57,003 nucleotides of DNA. It comes from Woeseiaceae bacterium (GTDB lineage Bacteria; Pseudomonadota; Gammaproteobacteria; Steroidobacterales; Woeseiaceae). The stretch is taken from positions 1 to 57,003 of the forward strand of contig JAHEFF010000019.1 in the NCBI GenBank assembly GCA_024640315.1, given 5' to 3'. A model generated the notes under the pieces. The model made no database searches and was not told the origin of the DNA. It was given only the letters and a program-made list of their open reading frames with translations. A program made the translations under genes and the position numbers. Positions 49,388-57,003 of this stretch are shown piece after piece. Position 1 is the stretch's first letter; each line of letters opens with the position of its first letter.

Positions 49388-50713
49388 ATGGTTCGGGTCG
49401 CAGCTATTCTCATCGTTTCTCTTATATTTGCCGCCTGTGGCGACGGGACGCCGGAAACTGCGCCGACACCCGAATCGGCAGGGGAGCAACCGGCAAGCAG
49501 CGCACCATTGCCCGGTGCAGGTGCCGTGGCATTCAGGGGTGCCGCTATCTGGGATGGGACTGGCTCCGCGATCCAATACAACAACACTTTGCTGGTCCGC
49601 GATGGCCGGATCGAAAGTATTGTCGAGGAGATTCCGGAGGGCGCCGAAGTGGTTGACCTCGGAGGCCGCTGGGTCGTTCCCGGGTTCATCAACGCGCATG
49701 GGCATGTTTCCGGCCGCTGGGCGGACGATAGCGTTACGGATGCTGCAGAACGTGTCCGGGGCGACCTCGGGCTCTATGCCCGTTACGGGATTACCACGGT
49801 GTTGAGCCTGGGCGGCGCACCGGCGGAAGCCTTTGCCGTTAGGGATGCACAGAATGCACCTTCTCTTGATTACGCAAGGCTGTACCTGGCTGGCGACGTT
49901 GTTGCGGGCAATACGCCGGACGAGGCATCTGCGGTGGCCCTGGGAAACATCGGCAAGGGCGTCGACTGGATGAAACTTCGCGTCGACGACAATCTTGGCA
50001 CCGACACCAGGATGCCGTGGGATGCAATCCAGGTCGCGATGAATGCCGCGAAAGCCGCCAGTATCCCGGTTGCCACTCATATCTACTACATGGACGATGC
50101 GGCGCGTCTCCTGCAAATGGGCAGTGGACTGATCGCGCATTCCGTAAGGGACCAGGATGTGACTGACGAATTTGTGCAATCGATGCTGAATGCCGGGGTC
50201 TGTTATGTGCCCACCCTTGTCAGGGAGGTCTCAACATTCGTTTATGCCGAACGGCCCGACTGGTTCAGCGACCCTTTCTTTCTCGAAGCGGCGAAGCAAA
50301 GCGAAATAGACAGGGTCAGCAATCCCGAATTCATGGCACGGGTTTCTGCAAGCCCGACCGCTGCCGGATATCGCAAGGCGCTGGTGCAGGCGCAGGATAA
50401 CCTCCGAGTGGTTATCGGCTCCGGCATACCTGTTGCGTTTGGCACCGACTCAGGCCCGGCCGGCCGCTTCCCGGGTTATTTCGAGCACCTGGAGATCGGC
50501 CTGATGACGGATGCGGGCCTCACCTCTCGCGAAATCCTGATGAGCGCGACGTCTGTGGCGGCCGAATGCCTGAATCTCGACGATGTTGGCACGCTCGAGG
50601 CAGGCAAGTGGGCGGATTTCGTCGTATTGACGGCAGACCCGGTCAATGACATTAGCGCCACCCGTTCTATTCAGAGTGTTTACATCGCTGGCAACGAAGT
50701 GCCGCGCAACTAG
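49388..50713 (+). CDS. Amidohydrolase lipoprotein
   Basis: A 441-residue metal-dependent hydrolase. The ATG at 49388 follows GGAG at 6 nt and opens a lipoprotein signal with lipobox FAAC. Metal ligands: NAHGHVSGRW, WMKLRVDDN, THIYYMDD, IAHSVRDQD and FGTDSGPAG. A Pro/Glu-rich linker of about 30 residues follows the Cys, as in outer-membrane lipoproteins. It is transcribed separately from the receptor because two terminators lie between. Substrate class as for the other amidohydrolases; not assignable further. Confidence 0.9.
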   Translation: MVRVAAILIVSLIFAACGDGTPETAPTPESAGEQPASSAPLPGAGAVAFRGAAIWDGTGSAIQYNNTLLVRDGRIESIVEEIPEGAEVVDLGGRWVVPGFINAHGHVSGRWADDSVTDAAERVRGDLGLYARYGITTVLSLGGAPAEAFAVRDAQNAPSLDYARLYLAGDVVAGNTPDEASAVALGNIGKGVDWMKLRVDDNLGTDTRMPWDAIQVAMNAAKAASIPVATHIYYMDDAARLLQMGSGLIAHSVRDQDVTDEFVQSMLNAGVCYVPTLVREVSTFVYAERPDWFSDPFFLEAAKQSEIDRVSNPEFMARVSASPTAAGYRKALVQAQDNLRVVIGSGIPVAFGTDSGPAGRFPGYFEHLEIGLMTDAGLTSREILMSATSVAAECLNLDDVGTLEAGKWADFVVLTADPVNDISATRSIQSVYIAGNEVPRN

Positions 50714-50865
50714 CTGCTTCGTCCGATCTTTCTCATGATGCCTTCGCGTGCGGAACCTGTCGAAGCACTAAAGGCCGTACCTGCAATCCCGGTTAGTGCG
50801 CCTGCGACGACTTCCAGGAAGTAGAACGAAGAAAAATAGACGGCGACGGTCGGACCACCATTCAC
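50710..50865 (-). CDS. Possible small membrane protein (51 aa)
   Basis: A GTG-initiated minus-strand frame starts 4 nt after the stop of the MBL gene and ends in a TAG that overlaps the convergent amidohydrolase by 3 nt. The product begins NGGPTVAVYFSSFYFLEVVA and continues with a Gly/Ala-rich hydrophobic stretch and a basic tail (MRKIGRSS). One membrane span is likely. No family is recognised and no good ribosome-binding site is seen, so translational coupling would be needed. It could equally be chance. Confidence 0.25.
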   Translation of the reverse strand: MNGGPTVAVYFSSFYFLEVVAGALTGIAGTAFSASTGSAREGIMRKIGRSS

Positions 50866-50869
50866 CGGA

Positions 50870-51697
50870 TTATTGCGATCCGGTGAAGCGGCGTCCCTCG
50901 CCCGGGATTGTGAATAACTCCTGGCCGAGCAGTTCTACAGGAATGCTGGCCTGATTCCGGAATTCATCGGGAACATGGATGCCGATAGCGTGGGTCACAT
51001 CGATTCTGCTACCGAGTAACTCGAGACCATCCTCTGTCATGAACCACCAGTACGGAGGGAACGCGAGGTCAATTGTGCGCTCTTCCCAGTATTCTTCGTC
51101 CGACTCAAAATGGACAGTCCTGGGATCCGCGTCTCCGAGGTGCAACACAGTGCTGTTGTCATCAAGGGTGACGCGGAACGCGATGTTCTGCACGTCGGTG
51201 CGTGCGGTCGGCCACCCGGAGTGCGGAATATGCACGGCATCCACGATAATCCCTTCTGCACGAATACTCACCGGTGCGTCACCGTAATCGAGATCCAGCC
51301 CGACCAGTCGCTCAAGAACCTGCTCGTCGTCAGCACTCGCAATATTCCGAATCGCCGTGACGGCTTGCGCGGGCGCATACAATTTCGTGCCGGTTTGAGA
51401 GCGTAACAGGCGCAGAATTTCTTCTGCTGAAAAGTGGTCGCCGTGATGATGGCTGACGAATACAGCGTCCACACCATCGTACGGTGCTTCGCCGGCAAAG
51501 ATCGCGTCGCGCATTGCGATCGGTACAAGCTGGTATTGGCCATAGCTGTTCGTGTACAGGGGGTCGAACAGAATCTTGGTCTCTTCGTGTGTGACCATCA
51601 GGCCTTCATTGGCAAGGTACTGGACGCTGGTGGTTGACTGTCCAAACGCTACGGATGACGCAAACAACAAGAAATAGAATGATCGGATAACAAACAT
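50870..51697 (-). CDS. Exported MBL-fold hydrolase (UlaG-like)
   Basis: A 275-residue secreted protein of the metallo-beta-lactamase superfamily. The ATG at 51697 gives the signal peptide (FVIRSFYFLLFASSVAFGQ); an upstream frame start is less likely. Metal motif SHHHGDHFSAEE, then HIPHSG, HLGDADPR and a late His in IGIHVPDE. The early N-L-EG/ILFDP layout is that of UlaG/RomA-type lactonases and esterases rather than true beta-lactamases. The DUF3500 gene lies upstream on the same strand 140 nt away, so they may share a transcript. Confidence 0.85.
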   Translation of the reverse strand: MFVIRSFYFLLFASSVAFGQSTTSVQYLANEGLMVTHEETKILFDPLYTNSYGQYQLVPIAMRDAIFAGEAPYDGVDAVFVSHHHGDHFSAEEILRLLRSQTGTKLYAPAQAVTAIRNIASADDEQVLERLVGLDLDYGDAPVSIRAEGIIVDAVHIPHSGWPTARTDVQNIAFRVTLDDNSTVLHLGDADPRTVHFESDEEYWEERTIDLAFPPYWWFMTEDGLELLGSRIDVTHAIGIHVPDEFRNQASIPVELLGQELFTIPGEGRRFTGSQ

Positions 51698-51699
51698 AA

Positions 51700-51837
51700 T
51701 TAGTCCGCCGCGGCGTACGCTTCCCAAAAATCTGTCAAAGATTGATCGGCAATCATATCATTGACAAGGTGAATGAATTCGGGGCCACGCAATCGAATCG
51801 TTAGCACTAACCGACCGTGAATCTGGTTCCTGCCTAG
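51700..51837 (-). other. In-frame 45-codon open stretch after the DUF3500 stop
   Basis: Directly after the TAG that ends the DUF3500 gene the same frame stays open for 45 codons, reading protein-like residues (RLVLTIRLRGPEFIHLVND, then WEAYAAAD), and ends 2 nt before the MBL start. It could be an old C-terminal extension, a small frame with a GTG start, or chance: about one random stretch in nine of this length stays open. Confidence 0.2.
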
Positions 51838-52977
51838 CTACTGGCTGGATTCGGCCCTTCGACGTGCAGTGTTCAGTGCTTCCTGCAGCGTCGGATGATG
51901 TTCGGTGTAGTGCTGTTCCAGCCAGTCCTCACCGTAGTCGTTTCGCGGGTCACGAACGATCATATGATCATGATTGGGATTTTGACGATTGTACTCAATG
52001 AGAATTCTCGGTCCATGCAGCCGATAATAGAATTCTCCGTTCTCATCAACAGGTCCACGCCACGAAAACCATAGCTCGTCCCAACCCGCCTGATCTATGA
52101 GCGCGAGTTGTGCTTCGGCACTGTCGAAATCAACATTACGGACATATTCGGAGACCAGCGCACGCAACAAACGTGCCTGACCGACGGACAGCTCGTCGAC
52201 CTTCAGCCCCTCGTATTTCTTGAGGCTCGCGCGTCGCCCAGGACCCTCAAAAACGTCGTCTGCGGCCTCTTTGTGAATGGTTGCCGTGGCCTGCTGGGCA
52301 TCTGTCAGAGCACGCATGAATTCGACGCCCCGACTTCCTTCGTGTGGTAACGCCATCCAGCCCGCATAGGGGCCGGTGTCGACAGCCATCGGCGAGCTGC
52401 CAAGAAAGGTCGGTGTAAACCCAACGCTGCCATCGGACACTGTGAAATTAACGGCGGCATGATGACCGGCCAGTTTCCATCCCCAGTCGCCGGCCCCAGG
52501 CTCACCAAATATAGCTACCGCGTAATTTCCCGAGCCCCGGGCCGCGACCATGGATCGGCGAAAGGGATCACTTTGCATATCCGGTTCGCTCTCGAGTTGT
52601 TCTACTGCAATATCATGCAGTAGATCATCGAGGCGCATGATGCCGGTGAATTTGGCATATCCCTGGCTGGACATCGAAGCACGTAGCAACTTGTGTAATG
52701 CTGCTCTTTGTTCATCAGACATCTCGCCAACAAGCATGCCATTGGGCTGCACCATATTGATGGGTAAGTTCGACCACGTCGCTCTCCCGTCGTCTTCAAT
52801 ATCGAATACCGTGCCCTCATGCTGTGCACTGTCCAGTGTGGCGACAAACATCTTTGCCGCACCAGTCATCTGCGCGCTAGTCGCTGCGTGATCTGGTAGT
52901 GAGTCATCCGCTTGCCCCGGTGACGCGACAAGCATGCCGATAGTGGCCAGCACAAGGCCTGTGAGCTTGGATTTCAT
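51838..52977 (-). CDS. Exported DUF3500-domain protein
   Basis: A 379-residue secreted protein of unknown function. The signal peptide ends near GQADD. Family blocks: MSDEQRAALHKLLRASMSSQGYAK, FGEPGAGDWGWKLAGHHAAVNF, and near the end WRGPVDENGEFYYRLHGPRILIEY with NPNHDHMIVRDP. Conserved His, Asp and Glu residues suggest an enzyme, but no reaction is known for the family. GGGAG precedes the ATG. The exported MBL gene lies next on the same strand. Confidence 0.87.
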   Translation of the reverse strand: MKSKLTGLVLATIGMLVASPGQADDSLPDHAATSAQMTGAAKMFVATLDSAQHEGTVFDIEDDGRATWSNLPINMVQPNGMLVGEMSDEQRAALHKLLRASMSSQGYAKFTGIMRLDDLLHDIAVEQLESEPDMQSDPFRRSMVAARGSGNYAVAIFGEPGAGDWGWKLAGHHAAVNFTVSDGSVGFTPTFLGSSPMAVDTGPYAGWMALPHEGSRGVEFMRALTDAQQATATIHKEAADDVFEGPGRRASLKKYEGLKVDELSVGQARLLRALVSEYVRNVDFDSAEAQLALIDQAGWDELWFSWRGPVDENGEFYYRLHGPRILIEYNRQNPNHDHMIVRDPRNDYGEDWLEQHYTEHHPTLQEALNTARRRAESSQ

Positions 52978-53028
52978 AACACTCCCATCTTTTTTTACAT
53001 TCTAGAAGAGAATGGAGAGTAAGCAAGC

Positions 53029-53544
53029 TCAGTGGGCAGAAACCTTTCTCGCGTAGTTCCACGAACCGGTAATGTGCGTCACCGGCTCGTGATCGGGAAT
53101 CTCCCGCCGGGACCAGCGTCTGTAGCGTGACGTCTCGAGATCGTCCGGCACCTGCCAGTGTCGTTTGCGAAAATGATAGGCAACGTATTCGTCCAGGTGG
53201 CCAGCCTCCTGCACGGCCGTCAGCTCATCCAGGTATGTGTCCGCCCGAGTCGAATCGAGAAGCCGCTTTTCCTGCCAGGTCTCCAGCATCAGGCGTCGCG
53301 CGGTCAACTCGCAATCAAAGGAACTGGCGCGTGCCGGGTTTTCGCCCCCGATCCGCAGCTGGCAGGTGCTCCTTGCAAGGCTATAGCTAACCCAGCTCTG
53401 AAGAACGGGGTCATCATCCGACAAGGTACGCTCGGCAAGGTAGAACGTATCGCCATCGGTGACGCCGTCGCGCACATAGATCTCGCCGCTGCAGCCTGTT
53501 AAAGCCAGCGTCAGGATCGCCGCAAGAGAAATCTTGAATCGCAT
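53029..53544 (-). CDS. Small hypothetical lipoprotein
   Basis: A 171-residue lipoprotein starting at the ATG at 53544 (RFKISLAAILTLALTGCSG), with lipobox LTGC. Two earlier ATGs in the same frame are within 12 nt. The mature part is charged, with two Cys (STCQLRIGG and FDCELTARR) that may form a disulfide, and a Trp/Arg-rich C-terminus. No family is recognised. It is divergent from glmU and 51 nt before the DUF3500 gene on the same strand, so it may be the first gene of that group. Confidence 0.7.
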   Translation of the reverse strand: MRFKISLAAILTLALTGCSGEIYVRDGVTDGDTFYLAERTLSDDDPVLQSWVSYSLARSTCQLRIGGENPARASSFDCELTARRLMLETWQEKRLLDSTRADTYLDELTAVQEAGHLDEYVAYHFRKRHWQVPDDLETSRYRRWSRREIPDHEPVTHITGSWNYARKVSAH

Positions 53545-53668
53545 GGTCATGAGCATACGCCAATCACGATTAACCGTAGCTGAAGTGCTTCTCGATTCGG
53601 GCATTTTTCACATAAATCAAAGGCCTGCGTACGGTATTATGTCCCGACACAATTGAGAGCAGGGCTTC

Positions 53669-55033
53669 TTGAATACCAGTATCGTCATTCTCGCCGCCGG
53701 TCAGGGCAAGCGCATGAACTCATCCAGGCCGAAGGTGTTGCAGCCCCTGGCAGGACGTCCGCTGCTGGCACATGTCATTGAATGTTCAAAAGCGGTTGGC
53801 GCCAGCGATATTTGCGTGGTCTACGGCCACGGTGGTGACCAGGTCCAGGCCGCGTTCGAAAACGAACAGGTTCGCTGGGCTTTGCAGGCGGAACAAAAAG
53901 GCACCGGCCACGCCGTACTTCAGGCGATGCCCGGTACGCCTGACGACAACCAGGTGTTAATGCTCTTCGGCGATGTACCACTTTTGCGGCCGGAGACTAT
54001 TCTGAACCTGCTGAATGGTTGCGGCGCCAGTGGCGTCGGCGTGCTGACAGTCGACTTGGAAGACCCGTTTGGTTACGGGCGTATCATCCGAAAAGACGGT
54101 GCTGTCGTGAAAAATGTCGAAGAGCGTGACGCGAGTGACGAGCAAAAATTGATTACGGAAGTTAACACCGGCGTCATGTGTTGCCCCGCCAACTTGCTAA
54201 AAGGCTGGCTCAACCAATTGGGAAATGACAACAGCCAGGGTGAGTATTATTTGACAGATGTGCTCGGCATGGCGGTTCGGGATGGCATCTCGGTTCAGGG
54301 CGTCAAAGCAGACGACCAGGTGGAAATAATGGGCATCAATGATAAGAGGCAACTTGCAGAAGCGGAACGTGCATTACAGTTACGCCTGGTTAACAAACTG
54401 ATGGACGATGGCGTTACATTCGCAGACCCCGCACGCGTGGACATACGTGGCGAACTGCACTGCGGCAAGGACGTCTTTATTGACGTGAATGTAATATTCG
54501 AAGGTGACGTGACGCTGGGTGACAATGTCAGGATCGCGTCGAACAATGTCATTCGCGACAGCAAGATCGGATCGGGCACAGTCGTTCGCGCAAATTGTCA
54601 CATCGAGGGCGCAACAACCGGAGCTGGCTGCATTATCGGGCCTTACGCCAGGTTGCGGCCGGAGGCTGAGTTGGCGGACGACGTTCGAATAGGCAACTTT
54701 GTTGAAGTAAAGAAGAGTTCGATTGCCGACGGCAGCAAAGTGAATCACCTGAGCTATATCGGTGACTCAACAATCGGCTCCGGTGTTAACGTTGGTGCTG
54801 GCACCATCACCTGCAACTACGATGGCGCGAACAAGCATCGGACGATTATTGGTGACAACGCATTCATTGGATCAGGCGTGGAACTCGTCGCTCCGGTCGA
54901 AGTTGGCAAGGGTGCGACGATCGGCGCGGGATCGACAATCTCGAAGCCGGCGCCGGCGGGGCAACTAACCCTCGAACGGTCCAGGCAAACTACGGTTGCC
55001 GGCTGGAAGTCGCCCGTTAAGAAGAAAAAATAA
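53669..55033 (+). CDS. glmU: Bifunctional UDP-GlcNAc pyrophosphorylase / glucosamine-1-phosphate acetyltransferase
   Basis: Makes UDP-N-acetylglucosamine for peptidoglycan and LPS in two steps; 454 residues. The N-terminal uridylyltransferase has ILAAGQGKRMNSSRPKVLQ. The C-terminal left-handed beta-helix has hexapeptide repeats and the conserved GAGTITCNYDGANKHRT. The start is a TTG at 53669 with AGGG just upstream; no ATG fits the family N-terminus. A -10-like TATTAT lies at 53635-53640 without a clear -35. glmS follows after 147 nt. Confidence 0.96.
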   Translation: MNTSIVILAAGQGKRMNSSRPKVLQPLAGRPLLAHVIECSKAVGASDICVVYGHGGDQVQAAFENEQVRWALQAEQKGTGHAVLQAMPGTPDDNQVLMLFGDVPLLRPETILNLLNGCGASGVGVLTVDLEDPFGYGRIIRKDGAVVKNVEERDASDEQKLITEVNTGVMCCPANLLKGWLNQLGNDNSQGEYYLTDVLGMAVRDGISVQGVKADDQVEIMGINDKRQLAEAERALQLRLVNKLMDDGVTFADPARVDIRGELHCGKDVFIDVNVIFEGDVTLGDNVRIASNNVIRDSKIGSGTVVRANCHIEGATTGAGCIIGPYARLRPEAELADDVRIGNFVEVKKSSIADGSKVNHLSYIGDSTIGSGVNVGAGTITCNYDGANKHRTIIGDNAFIGSGVELVAPVEVGKGATIGAGSTISKPAPAGQLTLERSRQTTVAGWKSPVKKKK

Positions 55034-55180
55034 TAATAAAAACATAATGTTATAGCTTGTGTGCGCGGGATGTGACCGGTTTCTTGCTCAATTGTGCGAA
55101 CTGATGCACTCTGACCGCCCGCGGAAGCTGAGACAATGATTTGAACTTGTCGCAGCCCTCAGAAAACGGAGTAACTTTCG

Positions 55181-57003
55181 ATGTGTGGAATCGTCGGCGC
55201 GGTCGCCGAAAGAGATGTGGTGCCGATATTGATGGAAGGCCTGCGCCGTCTTGAGTATCGGGGCTACGATTCCGCCGGTGTGGCAATTGTTGGCGAAGAC
55301 GGGGCGATCGGGCTGCGCCGCACCATTGGTAAAGTCGCCGAACTCGATGCAAAGCTTGAAGCGAACCCGTTACAGGGCCTGATTGGTGTAGCACACACAC
55401 GGTGGGCAACGCATGGCGGGGTCACAGAGGCGAACGCGCACCCGCATATCTCGGGTGGCCGGGTTGCCGTTATTCACAATGGCATCATCGAGAACTTCCA
55501 GCCGATCAAAGACGAGATGATTGAAAAGGGCTATGTCTTCGAGTCCGAAACCGATACGGAAGTTGCCGCGCACCTCATTCATGACTACCTGGCACAAGGT
55601 CTCGATCTTGTAGAAGCGGTTGGCCATGCAGTGGAACGATTCGAAGGCGCTTACGCACTGCTGGTCATTGACGCCAACGATCCGCACCGGATTGTCGTAA
55701 GTCGCGTTGCAAGCCCGCTCGTTATCGGCCTTGGCGATGGCGAGAATTTTGTTGCCAGCGGTGTGCCGGCACTGCTGCCGGTTACGCAACGTTTTATCTA
55801 TCTTGAGCAGGGCGACCTTGCCGACATTCGACGCGACGGTGTATCAATCGTTGACACGAAGGGCAATGCTGTAACGCGCGAAATACACGAAACGGAATGG
55901 GACAGCGCATCCGCGGAAAAAGCACCCTACGAGCATTTTATGCTCAAAGAGATCTACGATCAGCCGAGCGCCCTGGCCGATACGCTCTACGGTCGTGTGT
56001 CGAATCAGCGCGTGCTGCCGAAGTCGCTTGGGCCGCGAGCGGCTGAGATGCTTGACCAGGTCGAGCACATTCATATTGTTGCCTGCGGAACCAGCTACCA
56101 TGCGGGCTGCGTCGGTAAGTACTGGATCGAATCGATTGCCGGCGTACCTACCCAGGTCGAGATTGCAAGCGAGTATCGTTATCGCCATGTGGTGGTGCCG
56201 CCAAAGACCTTATTCGTAACGCTGTCACAGTCGGGCGAGACTGCGGATACGCTCGAAGCGCTGCGCATGGCCAAAGATCTGGGCTATCTGGGCTCACTGA
56301 CTATTTGCAACAGCGCACACAGTTCGATGGTACGCGAATCGGATCTCGTCATGATGACGCAGGCGGGGCCCGAGATTGGTGTAGCCAGTACCAAGGCCTT
56401 CACGACCCAATTGCTGTCTATTCTGATCGTTACACTGATGATGGCGAAGCATCGCGGTCTGTCGCTTAAACGGGAAAAGGAATTTGTTGCAAACCTGACA
56501 CATGCCGCTGCTGCTTCTGACCTGGCACTAAAGATGAATGATCAGCTCCAGGAGCTGGCCAGGGATTTTGCGGACAAGCAGCACACGTTGTTCCTGGGGC
56601 GCGGACCTATGTGGCCTATAGCGATGGAAGGTGCGCTGAAGCTCAAAGAGATTTCCTATATTCACGCGGAAGCTTATGCAGCCGGTGAGCTCAAGCACGG
56701 ACCATTGGCGCTGATTGATCATGAAATGCCTGTGGTCGTTGTCGCACCGAACAACGAATTGCTGGACAAGCTGAAGTCCAATATGCAGGTTGTCCGCGCC
56801 CGCGGTGGCCGGTTATATGTATTTGCAGATGCCGCAACCGGCATCCGGAGCGAGGATGGCATGAAAGTCATAGCCATGCCGCACGCGGACAGGCTCATTG
56901 CGCCAATCGTATACACCGTGCCGCTGCAATTGCTCGCCTACCATGTAGCAGTACTCAGGGGCACCGATGTCGATCAGCCGCGAAATCTCGCCAAGTCGGT
57001 GAC
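55181..57003 (+). CDS. glmS: Glutamine-fructose-6-phosphate aminotransferase (lacks last codons at window edge)
   Basis: First enzyme of the hexosamine pathway, converting fructose-6-phosphate and glutamine to glucosamine-6-phosphate. It reads from an ATG at 55181, 9 nt after GGAG, to the window edge, 607 codons. Cys2 of MCGIVG is the glutaminase nucleophile; [18 protein letters not shown] and HNGIIENF follow. Two SIS domains carry [19 protein letters not shown] and [16 protein letters not shown]. The end reads PRNLAKSVT, so only the usual final one or two residues and the stop are missing. The 147-nt leader shows no glmS riboswitch and no DeoR-type regulator gene. Confidence 0.97.
   Translation, partial: MCGIVGAVAERDVVPILMEGLRRLEYRGYDSAGVAIVGEDGAIGLRRTIGKVAELDAKLEANPLQGLIGVAHTRWATHGGVTEANAHPHISGGRVAVIHNGIIENFQPIKDEMIEKGYVFESETDTEVAAHLIHDYLAQGLDLVEAVGHAVERFEGAYALLVIDANDPHRIVVSRVASPLVIGLGDGENFVASGVPALLPVTQRFIYLEQGDLADIRRDGVSIVDTKGNAVTREIHETEWDSASAEKAPYEHFMLKEIYDQPSALADTLYGRVSNQRVLPKSLGPRAAEMLDQVEHIHIVACGTSYHAGCVGKYWIESIAGVPTQVEIASEYRYRHVVVPPKTLFVTLSQSGETADTLEALRMAKDLGYLGSLTICNSAHSSMVRESDLVMMTQAGPEIGVASTKAFTTQLLSILIVTLMMAKHRGLSLKREKEFVANLTHAAAASDLALKMNDQLQELARDFADKQHTLFLGRGPMWPIAMEGALKLKEISYIHAEAYAAGELKHGPLALIDHEMPVVVVAPNNELLDKLKSNMQVVRARGGRLYVFADAATGIRSEDGMKVIAMPHADRLIAPIVYTVPLQLLAYHVAVLRGTDVDQPRNLAKSV

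Noticed and set aside
55034..55180. glmS riboswitch or DeoR-type regulator before glmS
   Set aside because: The 147-nt gap is AT-rich at the start and has no conserved ribozyme core that I can recognise, and it is too short for a regulator gene.

Overview
The window looks like chromosome from a marine or sediment gammaproteobacterium. The basis is the order mnmG ... rsmG-parA-parB ... atpIBEFHAGDC ... glmU-glmS, the moderately high GC content, and an accessory set rich in exported peptidases, amidohydrolases, serine hydrolases and a TonB receptor. That accessory profile resembles Woeseiaceae or Steroidobacter-like lineages, but this is an inference from gene content and no search was run. There are no rRNA or tRNA genes, CRISPR arrays, insertion sequences or phage genes that I can see.

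Layout. 1-3216 (minus): an exported TAP-like alpha/beta hydrolase, translationally coupled to a NatA-type ABC ATPase and a NatB-type permease that runs off the left edge. 3342-5249: mnmG. 5344-10503: a complete oligopeptide ABC importer with lipoprotein binding protein, two permeases and a fused double ATPase. 10523-11830 (minus): a DUF945/YdgA-like protein. 11984-15850: a run of cytochrome c4, MBL hydrolase, AcuI-type acrylyl-CoA reductase and serine-hydrolase lipoprotein. 16001-21480: prpB-prpC-prpD followed by an exported S9 peptidase, behind a promoter and a near-perfect 13-bp dyad. 21616-22275: a DUF3313-like exported protein. 22334-24675: rsmG-parA-parB, then an exported amidohydrolase. 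26006-27169 (minus): an EAL-domain protein. 27535-34604: the full nine-gene ATP synthase operon, with a very good sigma70-type promoter, a terminator-like leader hairpin and a strong intrinsic terminator.

34.6-53.6 kb is a second accessory block. It holds a decayed hydrolase remnant, an AsmA-family protein, a second serine hydrolase, an ENPP/alkaline-phosphatase-superfamily phosphodiesterase, a tight CocE-like hydrolase / M55 D-aminopeptidase / amidohydrolase operon, a beta-helix-like lipoprotein paired with a TonB-dependent receptor, a third amidohydrolase lipoprotein, an exported MBL protein, a DUF3500 protein and a small lipoprotein. Housekeeping resumes with glmU and glmS; glmS stops one or two codons short of its end at the window edge.

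How it works together. The conserved replication/segregation, ATP synthase and cell-wall precursor genes form a backbone into which two scavenging blocks are set. Exported hydrolases would release peptides and amides outside or in the periplasm. The TonB receptor and the oligopeptide importer would bring products in. AcuI with PrpBCD would route acryloyl- and propionyl-CoA to pyruvate and succinate. The most interesting non-coding signals are the atp leader hairpin, the prp dyad, PHO-box-like 11-bp repeats before the lipoprotein/TonB pair, and a REP/RAYT-like palindrome serving as the atp terminator.
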